Positions 35,615 through 46,814 of a DNA stretch of 64,000 nucleotides are shown piece after piece. Numbering within the stretch: the first letter of the stretch is position 1; each line of letters starts with the position of its first letter. The stretch is from Thereva unica (Eukaryota; Arthropoda; Insecta; Diptera; Therevidae), in contig OX465283.1 in the NCBI GenBank assembly GCA_949987705.1, positions 132,582,101-132,646,100 of the forward strand. The letters run 5' to 3'. Below the pieces are notes generated by a model. It was not told the DNA's origin. It worked only from the letters and a program-made list of their open reading frames with translations, and did no database searches. A program made the position numbers and the translations under genes.

Positions 35615-37074
35615 TGAAATGTAAAAAGGCGTGGTTTTTCATTAGCGACATATCTTCATCTCCATACAAGACTTCTCTGGTATTGTAGGCTTGTAGTCTT
35701 GTATGATTTCCATAACCTGCTTTCGAGAGACGTCGTCCACGATGTCTTCAAAATTTTCCATTTTAGCTCCTTCGACCACTTGTACTACATCCCATCCCTT
35801 AAAAATCGTCCTCTGGTTCTACTTACCTCTCTTCTTTGTCGAGATGTTCAACACTTACAGCACAATTATCAATCAGGCGGGTTTTATTCATTAGATCTCT
35901 TCCGATCAGCATGCCATACGTCTGGCACGATACGGAATCTAAGGCGATATTGATCCCCATTTATTTCTACATTAGTCACGAATGAACACAAAGTTCTTTT
36001 GAAGTTTCGTCCAAAACCAAACAGTGGAATACTGGGTCTCTGACAACATCTTTTTATGCTTATGCGTTTAGTTACACAGTTTTTTCACAAGGTCACGTGA
36101 CTCCCTGAATCGACTAACGCAACAACATCCTTCTATGTTAACTACTACCAGCGGCACGGCAATCACATTAACGCTTTTTTGGTCTGGCGCTTTCGCTTGT
36201 CGTATTTCATCTCCTATTCGTGGGCAGCCCCAAGAAACCCAGTAGAGAAAAAGTATTTATAGTAGTATTCCGCAGGAGCAGTCCAGTACTTCCAGCCAGT
36301 ACAAAAAAGACATTACATTATCACGGTGATGGCCTAGTCGGGGAAGTACTTGCTTTTTTATTCCATACAATGTGTTACACCACATTTATTATTGAAGTCA
36401 TATACAAAATGATTATATTGTAAATTTTTGTAATGTAATCGGTATCTTGCTTTTCATTATTTCATAGGGCTTAAGCTTCTGTTTTAAATCTTTCAAGTCC
36501 TTAGCATCATATAATATAATTGTGTTGGTCGTTTCATGCGGTATTCCCTCAAAGACGTATAAGAAATCAACGAAATTTTATCAATTCCACTTCAATTAGC
36601 AACCCGTTTCATGGTGAACAGATATTCCAAATAACTTTCATTTTATCTTTACCTTCGACTTTCCAGAGCTCTATGGACATCTATACTAGACAAAGGAACT
36701 CCGAATTGATTGACGAGGTAGCCCTTTAGGCCGTTCCAACCTTTCAAAAAAGTAGAGGTCTCCAGCGCAAGTTTAGCTGCACCCATCAACAGTCTCATTC
36801 CAGACGCACACCTCAGCGATCTCCTCGAAGTCTGTTATTCAGTTTGAAACAGTTTTACCTTACCAATTTCTCCGTTAAATTTTCCTAGCGATTCTTCGGT
36901 ATTAATAAATACGAAGCGATTAACTGCACTGGTGGCCATCTTTAGGTGCGCTATGTCGTTATTTGGAGATTGGTTTTCTGATTGAACCTGAGTCTCAAAA
37001 CTATGGCACGCTGCGCCTTCGCTAATTTCGATTTCCACCGAGTTAACAGAACTTTCAGCTCGGAGGCTTTTCAA
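35615..37074 (-). pseudogene. Gypsy-like LTR retrotransposon remnant: gag and protease
   Basis: On the minus strand a gag-like N-terminal frame (37074-36835) ends in a FNGE-type segment. After a stop come typical gag capsid-region residues (FLKGWNGLKGYLVNQFGVPL, then ISLISYVFEG) to about 36430. Further on, near 36120, LVDSGSH is the aspartic protease active-site block, with PLFGFG and FVTNVEINGDQYRLRF near 35930-36030 and LIGRDL near 35905. A short linker then breaks off near 35615 just where reverse transcriptase should start. Stops and frameshifts are present throughout. No LTR was found at either side, so this is an internal, dead fragment. Its order (gag, protease) fits one element. Confidence 0.75.
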
Positions 37075-37079
37075 GGCAG

Positions 37080-40000
37080 TTTTATTTTAACGTTATAATT
37101 AATTTGATTGGTCCAATTGCAACGCTTGCTAAAAAGTAATTGAATTTAAGGTAATTACTATAAGCCATCATTCTATCAGTATCCACCATCAACTGGATCC
37201 CACACTAATCTATCGAAACATACATAATATTTAATTTATAAATATTTTTCAATCTTTCTAAATAAGTAATCGTTTGCTATTGGATGATATCGTTTCAGAA
37301 AATAAATTTGTCTTGGATATATCCACAACTAAAAAAGCACAACTTCCAAAACTATTGTTTCGTTTCAATTTTCTTTAAATTGTCATATTGTATGCTGTTC
37401 AGGGAAAACCCCAATTCTCTATTAAGCAGTATATGTAACAATACAATTGTTTTTTTTCGACAAATTCCTTATCCAACCCAAATCATTTTTTTCTCTATTT
37501 GTGAACCACAAAAATAAATAAAAGTATTTCTTAAACCTTAATTACCTTTCTCCATTCCTTCATGACACTCAACTTTCGCATACACATCGGCATGTTAGCT
37601 TCTAAGTGATTGCCAGCAAAATTGCATATAGGTTTTTCCTTGCCGTAAATCGGCCATCCCAATAATCTCCAGTTTCACCTTTTCACACTGAAATACTCTC
37701 ATTAATCTGAAAATCACCTTACCACCTTCTTGTGGAAACAATGTGTCAAAGATTTAAAAAATTATTTGAGAAATCGTGTCCAATCTCTGTCTGTCACGGA
37801 CATGTGAATTTTGCCAAGACTGTCAATATAGATCAATCAAGCGGCCCACCATTGAGGTGTCAATCACATCTTGGACCGAGAGATCGCCATGAAGTAAATT
37901 CCATGAAATCACAGCCTGTAAATGCCAATTAGATGTACTTTAAGGTCCAACTTCAATCCTTAATGGATCAAAATCTCATAAAAAAAGCACATAATTTAGT
38001 GGCCAGGTATGTTGTAGATCACTTGTTGCTGCTGAAGCAGCACATAAGGAGGGCAATACTGCACCGATCCACTACTAGACGCTGCATGCAAGCATCGCGC
38101 AATTGCACAGTTAGCGAGTGCATGTTCTTTATTGGTGCAGAAGTCCTGAGAAAAACACGCCTTCTGCTGCACATTTCTAATTTGGCCTCGTCATTTGGTG
38201 ATAGCAGACTTTCGGTGCTGTGCAGCAGCAGCAGCGCAACATACTTGCTGCGCAAGCTGCCTGGGCGCTTTTCCAATTGTCTGCCAATTGGACAACCAAT
38301 TACCAATTTCCAATCTGTTCAATAATATGAAGCCCGGGACCAGCGATGCTTGCCGGGACCGATGGTGCTGCAGACGGGGAGCTCCACTTCTTGTTGCAGC
38401 CTTTGTTGATTGAGAATGGGGCAATTGAAAGCGCTCCCCCGTTCCATGTTTCAATTGTGCTCTAGCTTATGAAATATGACACAAACTCTGTTTAAGGTAT
38501 GTGAATATCGTGATTGTATCTTTTCATTATATAACATTTTCCCAATGTTCTTTAGTATTGTTTACTAGTTCTCGACTCGACAACTTTCAGGAATCTGCAT
38601 ACTTGGGGACTGGTTACGGGCCATTTTAGTTCGTGATCGAGCCCAGCGTTTGTCTTCATCTTTATCCGCATGTAGGGGGATACCATGGCGACCGCGTGTC
38701 CAGCTCGAAAACATATAAATTAGAATCGAAACGGACGGATCTAATAAATGTACAAGTTGTACAATTAATTTCTCTTGGATTGCTGGCTCTGCTCATGAAT
38801 ATTCAACGAGAGAATAAGGACAGCGCAGTTTGCAACCGTCAACCGTTGGGATGTAGCAGATATTCTAGCCCTAAACTGAAGCATTTAAGCTTACATATTG
38901 GCATGATCGCCTACTTATGACTTCAGTTTTATTGCCGTGCGCATATCATAGGGCATAAAAGGCAAACACGATCTCCGAAGATCTACAGGCGATCGTGAGT
39001 GTCAATTCAGTTCCACTGTCGACAATCCTGTGTGTGTATGTAGTGATAGCTTGACACGGACAAGACATTATGACTTCAGAACATGTAACCGTTTGACACT
39101 TGATATCAAATTCACCACATTCGAATGGAAATGAATGGTTCCTGGTTTTGCACCATTGATGAACACATAAAAAAATAAAACATTTTCCACGATCATGTAA
39201 AGAAGACATGATCCATAACAGAAACTTCACCTCTCAGAGATTTTCCCGACGGCTTTACTGCCGTATTCTTTGTCCTATGAGAGTAGAAATTCCCTTCGAC
39301 ATAGAAGAGAAATGAACTAATTGCTTTAAGATCATGATCTTTCTAAAAACAAAAATATTTGTTCGATCGTGAAATCAGAGATCAAAGCGAAATCGCCGCC
39401 TTAAGTTATATCTCTTAATTTTTAAGCAGCTTTCACTACTTGCGGCTCTATCTTGACATCACGATCACGAACAGTAAGTTAAGTTGAAGGTTTCCTAGCA
39501 AATGATATTAACAAATCGATTGATTTTTTACCACTTCTTTGCTGATAGAAAATTCAAGTTGACATATTAATTTTGTACTTTGAGGAATTAGTTTTTTTTT
39601 TTATTAAATGGGTTTTGTACGTGTTGAGACTGTTGAAAAGAAAGTTTGTTTATAGTAGTGGATTGCTTGTTTAAATCGGGAAAAGGTAGTCATATATACA
39701 GGAAAGACAACTTTGTTTTTAATGCATAGTTTTTGCTGTTTAGTCTACTTGTCAACTTTTACGTACAAGTTACAGGTAATGTAATAAAAGTAATGATAAT
39801 TGTAAAGGTAGTAATAGGTAATCTAATAGGAATCTATAATCTCGTTTATGTTATGATTCCATTTAATAGATGTTTACAAAATTATTGTACATTTCTTCTG
39901 CACATATACATTAAGATCAGTATCGATGACAAAGATATTTTTTGCTCAGCATAGGACTTGAGGAGAAGTAGAAGTTTTTTACTATAATATTTTTGCTTAA

Positions 40001-40295
40001 TGATATCATGTTCGTTTTTGTGAAATCTGAACTAGAGAATTTATTTTGGAATTAAAAAAAAACTGTAACAACTATACTGAATAAGATTATAACTCATTCA
40101 AATTTTCTTATACTTTCTCATACTTTTCATAATTAGTTTATTATCGCCCTGCATTTTGACAAGGCCAATGATAATAACTGGGCTGTGGTTAGTGGGCAAC
40201 CTTTTTTTTAACATGGACTAAAATAAAATTTACATTTTTTGCCGGGGCCGTCGCGTCGTAGTTAATTGACCCCCTTCCTTTAGACATTTTTTGTG
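37080..40295. other. Island without repeat signatures
   Basis: No element ends or protein families were recognised. The stretch 37730-38920 is relatively balanced in composition and has overlapping open frames on both strands (37933-38325 plus, 38019-38306 minus), containing TGCTGCTGAAGCAGCA- and CAGCAGCAGC-like runs. It may be conserved non-coding host DNA. From 39500 it becomes AT-rich. Confidence 0.35.
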
Positions 40296-40300
40296 GCATG

Positions 40301-40475
40301 GTTAACCTCCAGTATCACCCTTTGTACCACTAGTCCGTCATGTCGTTCAAGTCATAGTATAATGTCTAGTAGTAAGCCTGATCTGAAGGATAGTAAAGAA
40401 GGAATGGGTTAGGAGTCTGGATGGTGCGTTAGTAGATGTCGATGAACCTTGCGTTTGAATTCTGAGGTGTTATAT
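40301..40475 (-). mobile_element. LINE 3' tail copy (shared-tail family)
   Basis: The plus strand TATCACCCTTTGTACCACTA, GTCCGTCATGTCGTTCAAGT, AATGTCTAGTAGTAAGC and GAAGGAATGGGTTAGG are the complement of the tail at 52.1-52.29 kb. The last coding codons lie near 40440-40475. Confidence 0.72.
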
Positions 40476-40795
40476 GAGTTGGGAAACAGCTAAACCTGGA
40501 GAGTTGATGTCTACTATGTGCGGACCTTTCGTAAAAGAAAATACTTGGTTGTTTTCGATATGGTTTTCCAGTTCAAAAGAAGCCTGAAGTTAAAGATATG
40601 TTAAAAAAGATAATGGCACAAGCCAAAACTCTCGGTTCTCCAATAAACGAATTGTGATAATGGTGGAGAGAGTTCGACAATGACCAAAGAAGAAAAATTT
40701 TCAGAGAGAATGGGACAATATAGAGGTTGGCAGCGCCACATTCGCGTGGACGTTTACATTGAACTGAAAAATTATTGAAAAAGGGAGTAACTCCA

Positions 40796-41089
40796 ATCGT
40801 GTTCAAGTATTACGTAATGCAATTTTTGAAAACTTTTGACCCTCCCCCCTGCCTGTAATGCGCCGTAACGTCTTTCTGTATTCTCCCTAAACTTTACGTA
40901 ACACCAAAGTGACCACTTTTACCTAAAAGTGACAATTATATGGCCCACCGGAAAGCCTGTATTTAAATAAAAAAAAAATGTTACGTAACGTGTTGTTCGA
41001 ACCCCCCTCCCGCCCTGTAACGCATCGTAACGTTTTACAACCCCCCTCCCCCCTAAAATTAGGTTACGTATTACTTGAACGCTCCCAAA
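40796..41089. mobile_element. MITE with GTTCAAGTATTACGTAA ends
   Basis: The left end GTGTTCAAGTATTACGTAAT and the right end complementary to GGGAGCGTTCAAGTAATACG are inverted. The interior repeats ACCCCCCTCCC and TTACGTAACG. About 290 bp, non-coding. Elements with this terminal theme are, to my knowledge, common in arthropod genomes; the superfamily is not assigned here. Confidence 0.7.
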
Positions 41090-41660
41090 AAAGTCAAGGA
41101 TAAAACACTTACGTATAATCGATTCTGTTTGTTATATTCACATTCCTGGGCAGAAACGCAGAAAAATGAATGAGAAAGCTTGGAAAGGACATCCAGTGTG
41201 GCATGATGGTGAGGAGCGATACATAAACAGAACAGAAAAAAGTTCTTTTTTGTCAAGAGATGGCCGGTTTCATGAGATTATGAAAGACTGAAGAAAATGA
41301 AGATTCACAGAGTTCTATAAGGCTGCATCTTCGAGATCTTGCAATACTGAATAAATCAGAACGTTTCGAGTCCTTTATGATGGCAGCGGAAACTCAATAG
41401 AAGCCCCTGAAACATTTGAGATGAACGTCCATGGTTTTGTGCGATATCCGATTTAATTTGTCTTTGAGCGTAATTGAAAAATAGAACGAAAATTTTACTA
41501 AAAATAAAAACATTTATTTCAAAGGAGAGGGTAAATAATTTTATAAAAGAATTAAAATGAAATAATAAGTAAATGTATTATTAATTATAAAATATAATCT
41601 TTTTAAATATTATATGCACTTATTTTAAAGCAGGACGTTTTGTTTTTATATGCTTTATAT
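41090..41660. other. No recognisable gene
   Basis: A short opposing frame (41071-41256 minus) and AT-rich sequence; nothing recognised. Confidence 0.4.
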
Positions 41661-41877
41661 TAGTCTAAGCTTCCATGACAAAAAAGGTACCCCATCGAAC
41701 AACCTCAAAACAATAAAGTGAGATTTGCTGAAAAACATGTAAAAAACATGAAAAGCCCGCCAGACTAGTAAAAATTTGTTAATACCCGATTAAAAATAAT
41801 TTCATGGTTAATTTCCTTACTAGCACGCGCGCGCCCGCAGCTAGCACGCATAGCGAACAAACAGGCACGCCACAAAA

Positions 41878-42160
41878 GTACGTACTCTCCCGCCACAGGT
41901 ACGCACGCTCCCGCCACAGGGATACACGCTCCCGCCACTGGCACGAAAATCTAAAAATTTGTTCGCTAGAGGGATGCACTCTCCCGCCACAGGTATCCAC
42001 TCTCCCGCCACACGCACGAAAATCTCAAAATGTGCCTGCTTAAAATATGTAGGATCTAGCCACAAGCATGCACTCTCCCGCCACAGGGATGCACGCTCCC
42101 GCCACAGGGATGCACGCTCCCGCCACACGCATGCACTCTCCCGCCACAGGGATGCACGCG
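41878..42160. repeat. 21-bp minisatellite (CTCCCGCCACAGGGATGCACG)-like
   Basis: Nine copies of the core CTCCCGCCAC occur near 41886, 41909, 41930, 41980, 42000, 42073, 42095, 42116 and 42137. The last four are in strict 21-22 bp register; earlier ones are separated by ACGAAAATCT-containing spacers. Because 21 is a multiple of three, all frames read as repetitive pseudo-proteins (for example RSRHRDA), which are artefacts. Confidence 0.88.
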
Positions 42161-42567
42161 GTTAGAAAATCCACAATTTTTCCGCTTTAGAGGTTTCCAC
42201 GTTGCTGTACGTAGTAGAGGTTCAATTTCCTTTTTCAGTGTCATTGAATAATGAGTGAAGAATCAGATGTAAATCTTATTGACATTGCGCCTAGTAATAA
42301 GTTTGAGTATGATGAATAATAATTGTTTTTGATTCATTAAAAATGTATTCTCTAATTAAATATGAAAAATTCCTATTTGTTTTTAATGCAGATACTTGAA
42401 AAAAATTTAATGAAAAAGTTCGATTTGATGACGACTTTACATACATATACTCTTCTCCATCTTTTTTAAGAGGCGCAGAATTTTTATTCTACGAAAAAAA
42501 ATTTTTTTTTCTTTCATTTTAAATTTGAGTTTCGTGCGTACCAGCTGCATGCTAGCTGCGGGCTAGT

Positions 42568-42568
<1 letters not shown>

Positions 42569-42604
<36 letters not shown>

Positions 42605-43055
42605 GAAAGACTAGAGTCTCAGGAAAATCCCTTTCCTTTATACTGTTGACAATCTATTTTCTTCATATAGAGTGCAATGTCGAACAGCAGCTCTAGTCGG
42701 GGAGGAAGGAACCGCCACAACCTTCCCGCGATATTTTCAGTCCACCTACTCCCAACCATTACTATCGCGACTCTGACATCGGGGCATCGAGAAACAACTC
42801 GCTGGAGTGTTATGCCTCCTGAAACGAGTTGAATCTCTTCAACCAACCGATGACATGCGCTTCTGGGGGAGCGGGGAAGGGCTAAGGAAGGCTATGGACA
42901 GAAGGAATCAGGAATGCAAAGAGGGAAGAAGAAAGAAGGAAAGTTATGTAGGCGGGAAATTGGGAAAGGCTAGGACCGTGGCACCGCCGGGATTCGAACC
43001 CGGGACCTCTGGGATAGTAGCCAGGCGCCTTACTCCCTAGGCTACCGAGGCCCCC
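42569..43055 (-). mobile_element. tRNA-derived SINE (innermost of the nest)
   Basis: A 32-base T-run (42569-42600), the complement of the poly-A, is followed by ATGTGAAAGACTAGAGTCTC. The tRNA-like head lies at about 42975-43055 and on the minus strand starts GGGGGCCTCGGTAGCCTAGG, with B box GGTTCGAATCC. This is the copy with the longest poly-A, suggesting the most recent insertion. CACT-containing sequence lies on both sides, a possible short target duplication. Confidence 0.88.
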
Positions 43056-44121
43056 AAAAAAAAAAAAGTGTTATTTTCACTCAGGCGTGCATGCTAGCTG
43101 TGGGCGCCGTGCGGGCTAGTGCATGCCAGCTGCGTGCTAGCTGCGGGCGAATTTCATGTTTACTCGTGATTTATAATATTCGTGCGTGCCAGCTGCATGC
43201 TAGCTGCGGGCTAGTCTTCAGCGTGCATGCTAGCTGCGGGCGCCGTGCGGGCTAGTGCATGCCAGCTGCGTGCTAGCTGCGGGCGAATTTCATTTTTAAT
43301 CGGGTAGCTATTTTTTATGAATTTTTGAATTTTGTTAAAAAAACAATGATTTTATTTTCCAAAACACCTGTCTGAAATTTATACAATTTGTAGTAAATAA
43401 TGAACTATTTTTGAAAAAATTTGTCTGTCTGACAATTTTTGTTAATTAGCTTCTGACAGACCTTATGTTATAAATTCTTTTTTTTTTTATAAAAATGCAC
43501 TTCATAACACCTCCTTGAATTTTGTTTTACATAAAGTTCAAGATTTCTTCTGTCTATTAAAGCTTGTCTGGCTGACAATTTTTGTTAATAAATTTGTCAG
43601 ACTGAATTTTGAATGCGCAGCATCAATGCATCAAGATCAATCACTGGCTTTTCAGAACACCTTGTTCAAAAAGAAAATAACTGAAGTTTAAGATGTCCTT
43701 TATGCATAAAAATAAGCCTGTCATTGAAAAAATGTTTTTTACCATGTCAGATATAATTTTTAAGCGCCGTGGCAGGGGGGTTTTCTTTAAAAAACAGCTT
43801 TTACAACTTTATTGTTTTGAGGTGTTCGATGGGGTACCTTTTTTGTCATGGGAGCTTAGACTATACATACAGTGGCTCACAATGAAAATCGTCCACCTTA
43901 CGACTAAGAGAAATTGAGTCATTTTTCCCAGCTAGTTCTCAACAAAGTCAAATAAAAATGTATGTAATTAAGTTTTTTATTAACTGTCTTCAAAATAATA
44001 ACGATAAATTATAAAATTCAACAATAACAATAAAAGGAAAAATTAAAATATCTTAAAAGGTCCTATTTATATCTCACAGTGAGAATCGTCCATATGTAAG
44101 AATATCGTTAAAAAACTAAAC

Positions 44122-45118
44122 TTAGTATTTAGTTGGTCCTCCCTTAGCATTAATTACTGCTCGAAGCCTGTTCGGCATTGAATCCACTAACTTTTTAGTA
44201 TAGTCAGGAGTAATTTTAGCTCATTCCTGTTTAAGTACATTTTCAAGATTTTTCGGGCAGGTAACATTATGCTGCCGAATGTTCCTGTCAGCCAACGGCG
44301 TGCAACGTCTGAGGTATGCTTAGGATCATTATCCTGGTAGAACGCAAATCCATCAGCAATGCCTAGACGTTGCGCACTCTGCTTTACATTTCTTTTTAAA
44401 ATAGCCAAGTAATCCATTTTATCCATTATTCCTCGGATGAACTCAAGGTTGCCAGTGCCGTTTTCTGCCATACACCCCCATACCATACAAGATCCGCCCC
44501 CGTGCTTCACCGTATGCTGAATATTTTTCATATTCAGCTCAGTATTTTTTTGTCGCCAAACCATTCGCCTACCATCGGAACCAAAAACATTAAATTTACT
44601 TTCGTCAGTAAACATTACCTGCATAAACATAACTTCAGTGGTTTTAAGTAAGTTTTAAATATTTTGTACAATATTACCTTCGTCCAAAAACTACTGTCTT
44701 TGCCAATATATTTTAAAGCGAACTGGAGCCTCTTTTTTTTATTCTTGTCGCTAATTAGTGGCTTTCGCCTGGCAACTCTGCCATTGAAACCATTTTTCCT
44801 CAAAACTCTTCTAACGGTTTCCGGATTTACATCGATATTTAAAAGAGATTTTACCTGAGCCGTTAACTTTGGGGCGGAAAGTGCAGGATTTTCCCGAATT
44901 CTCCTTAGAATAAAATGTTCATTGGCTGGGGTAAACACTTTTCTGGTACTATTTTTTGGCTTGTTTGCTATTCTACCACTTTCTTTAAACCTTTTAATAA
45001 TATATTGTACAGTTGTTCGACTTTTCCTAACAATCTCGGCTATTTCTCTTTGACTTTTGCCCGTCTTATAATGAGAGATTATTAAAGAACGAATTTCAAT
45101 ACTCGTTTGTTTATTCAT
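44122..45118 (-). pseudogene. Tc1 transposase with a 59-nt intron and an internal deletion
   Basis: The best start is the ATG at 45118 (MNKQTSIEIRSLIISHYKTG), opening the paired-like helix-turn-helix domain; an upstream in-frame ATG at 45178 would add 20 unrelated residues. Exon 1 runs to FWTK at 44678. A GT...AG intron (44677-44619) then removes an in-frame stop and joins FWTK to VMFTDESKFNVFGSDG, the first catalytic Asp block. The second block reads FYQDNDPKHTS. The third block (DLNPIEN, carrying the last acidic residue) is absent: after WLTGTFGSIMLPAR the sequence jumps in another frame to NLENVLKQE, then a TGA, then KKLVDSMPNRLRAVINAKGG and a stop at 44122. A deletion of roughly 40-60 codons plus a nonsense change therefore makes it catalytically dead. 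Confidence 0.9.
44619..44677 (-). other. 59-nt spliceosomal intron in the Tc1 transposase
   Basis: On the minus strand the exon ends ACGAAG, the intron begins GTAATATTGTAC and ends TTATGTTTATGCAG, and the next exon starts GTAATGTTTACTGAC. CTTAC followed by TTAAAAC is a plausible branch region. Splicing restores one frame across a conserved protein block, which is strong evidence for a real intron. Confidence 0.85.
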
Positions 45119-45845
45119 TGCGAAAACGTTCACTGATATGTAACTAAGATAGATAATTATCCTTAAAGTCCACAGCAAATGCTAAAATTAACGGGAATTT
45201 GCAATATAGTATGTAACAGAAAGTGTAAAAGGGAGGGCACATTCCTTTTTTAACGACATTTCCCCGTATTGAGTGTTTTGGACGATTTTCACTGTGAGAT
45301 ATAAATAGGACCTTCTAAGCGATTTTAATTTTTCCCGTTTTTGTTATTGTTGAATTTTATAATTTTTCGTTATTATTTTGAAGAGAATAAATGAAAAACT
45401 TGGTTACATTCATTTTTAATTGAGTTTGTTGAGAACTAGCTGGAAAAAATGACTAAATTTCTCTTCGTCGGAAGGTGGACGATTTTCATTGTGAGCGACT
45501 GTATATGTATATAACAATTTCATATATTATTGCAATTAAAATTTTATTTATATATTAGTAGGTATTACAAAATAAATATATTTCTTTAATGTCGTAAACA
45601 TTTCTTTTCTTTGACTAGTATAAAATTTAAAACGTTGATTGATTTTTTTTGACTTTTTAATTAAGATCAATGACGCTGGCTGGAAAAACTAAATCCTATT
45701 TTCTTCAGAATAATGGAACTGTCCTGAAATTTTTACAGATTCTTAAAATAAATAAGTAATTTAAATGAGGAACATTAGGTTTTTATTTTAAAATAGAGTT
45801 GAGTTTTAACTTCGCTGCTTTTCAGTGCAACCCCTGCTAGCTTGA

Positions 45846-46080
45846 CGTTCATACATTTGAGGAGGCTGTGAATAGTAAGAGTGCTGAGTTAAAAACTGCA
45901 ATAGGCAGAGAAATAGCTTCCCTGAAAGAAAACCAGACATGGATCTTAACAGATTTACTAGAAAAAACAAACGCAATTCCATACAAGTGGGGTTTTCGTG
46001 TAAAAGCAGTTCCTGATGGCAGCATAAATGAATACAAGTCAAGATTAGTTTCCAAAGGGATGGTACCTTCATCGACAAAG
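45846..46080 (+). pseudogene. Copia-like LTR retrotransposon, reverse transcriptase N-terminal fragment
   Basis: An open frame gives TFEEAVNSKSAELKTAIGRE, ASLKENQTWILTDL, YKWGFRVKAVPDGSINEYKS and RLVSKG. This matches the start of Ty1/Copia reverse transcriptase (W..A...E...L..N.TW.L, then KWVF..K...DG....YKARLVAKG). It ends right after the KG block. No LTR, integrase or RNase H was seen, so only a fragment remains. Confidence 0.8.
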
Positions 46081-46181
46081 CTCGTCAGCAACGCTCCTGG
46101 AACCGAACCGTCTAAACAGGCTCATAGTTTTCACCGACTCCCGGAAATGATGTTATTATTGTGTTAGTATAATGTCAGGGT

Positions 46182-46814
46182 CCCAGTAGGGAATGGAAGC
46201 CTTCCAGAGTCGAATCTGTACACTTTCCTTCGAATGCATAATGTCCACTTTCTAGATCGAATCATCCCTTCTTTTAACATTGCGCCTAGGTCCGAAAGCA
46301 TAACGGCCACCTTTTGCAATACAATTTATTCTAATATGAAGGCATGAGAGCTACCTTTTGCATTACCAAACCTACCAATATGAAGGCATGAGAGCTACCT
46401 TTTGCATTACCATTCAGTGTAATATGAAGGCATCTTTTATTACAAAAAAAACATCCTTTATTAATCACAAGTCCGAAATATGATATTAATCTTCCATCTG
46501 TAATATAAAAAGTAAACTTTGCATCACTACACGTGCTTACGCCGTAATCAATCTAAATAGACTGAAAAACAATGAATGCATTTAAGAAAATCGTAAGAAA
46601 ACCGATTTTATGAAGGAGAGTGAGATAGGATGAATGTTAGGCTGCGGCTTCAGCATTTTTCCTCGATAATGAACAAAGGGATATTCGTGCATGTTCCTTA
46701 TGCATGACACTTTGCGATACCATTCCTTCCAATAGCCATCGATTCACATTGCTTCCAAAATCTACAAAGATATACTGCATTCCGATTTCATGAATTCGTA
46801 AATTCCCTACTGGG
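46182..46814. mobile_element. Possible inverted-terminal element with CCCAGTAGGGAAT ends
   Basis: Thirteen bases, CCCAGTAGGGAAT, at 46182-46194 are the exact inverse complement of 46802-46814. No clear target duplication was found. The interior holds a 43-bp tandem repeat and no coding frame. Confidence 0.5.
46285..46440. repeat. About 43-bp tandem repeat, 3-4 units
   Basis: Units contain AATATGAAGGCATGAGAGCT followed by ACCTTTTGCATTACCA. Two near-identical units start near 46334 and 46377, a partial one near 46420, and a diverged one (GAAAGCATAACGGCCACCTT) precedes them. Confidence 0.8.

Larger units (their letters stand above)
41785..43304. mobile_element. Middle DNA element with GC-rich internal repeats
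   Basis: The ends CCCGATTAAAAAT and ATTTTTAATCGGG are inverted and flanked by TA on both sides (41783-41784 and 43305-43306). The left half carries CGCCCGCAGCTAGCACGC and a 21-bp minisatellite. The right half carries a GC-rich block of about 105 bp (GCTAGCTGCGGGCGCCGTGC) in direct duplication (about 43083-43170 and 43193-43285), with a related piece left of the SINE at 42534-42568. The internal sequence is non-coding. Confidence 0.8.
41663..43861. mobile_element. Outer DNA element of a three-level nest
   Basis: Inverted termini of about 60 bp: GTCTAAGCTTCCATGACAAA continuing through GGTACCCCATCGAACAACCT, against the complement of the same sequence at 43800-43861. TA flanks both ends (41661-41662 and 43862-43863). 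The right side also has a diverged direct repeat (TTGTCTG.CTGACAATTTTTG near 43420 and 43563). No transposase frame survives. The element is interrupted at 41785-43304 by another element. Confidence 0.78.
43870..45501. mobile_element. Tc1-family element with about 230-bp inverted repeats
   Basis: The element starts CAGTGGCTCACAATGAAAAT and ends with the complement of CAGTCGCTCACAATGAAAAT, with TA at 43868-43869 and 45502-45503, the canonical Tc1 arrangement. The inverted repeats extend about 230 bp inward (to TCACAGTGAGAATCGTCC near 44080 and its partner near 45285), with a second GAAAATCGTCCA-like site at their inner edge. It carries the transposase pseudogene at 44122-45118. It lies 8 bp from the end of the preceding nested element. 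Confidence 0.93.

Noticed and set aside
37933..38325. 130-residue open frame
   Set aside because: A 95-residue frame on the opposite strand overlaps it; no domain, and CAG-type triplets keep several frames open.
41878..42160. CRISPR-like array (regular repeats)
   Set aside because: Units are contiguous 21-mers without unique spacers, and the DNA is eukaryotic.
41804..42244. Arg/His/Ser-rich repeated proteins on both strands
   Set aside because: They are translations of the 21-bp minisatellite, open in several frames because 21 is a multiple of three.
42975..43055. tRNA gene candidate (A-box and B-box-like sequence, CCCGGGTTCGAATCCCGG)
   Set aside because: The same sequence heads every SINE copy in the window and runs into the SINE body; the anticodon arm does not fold into a clean 5-bp stem with a 7-base loop.
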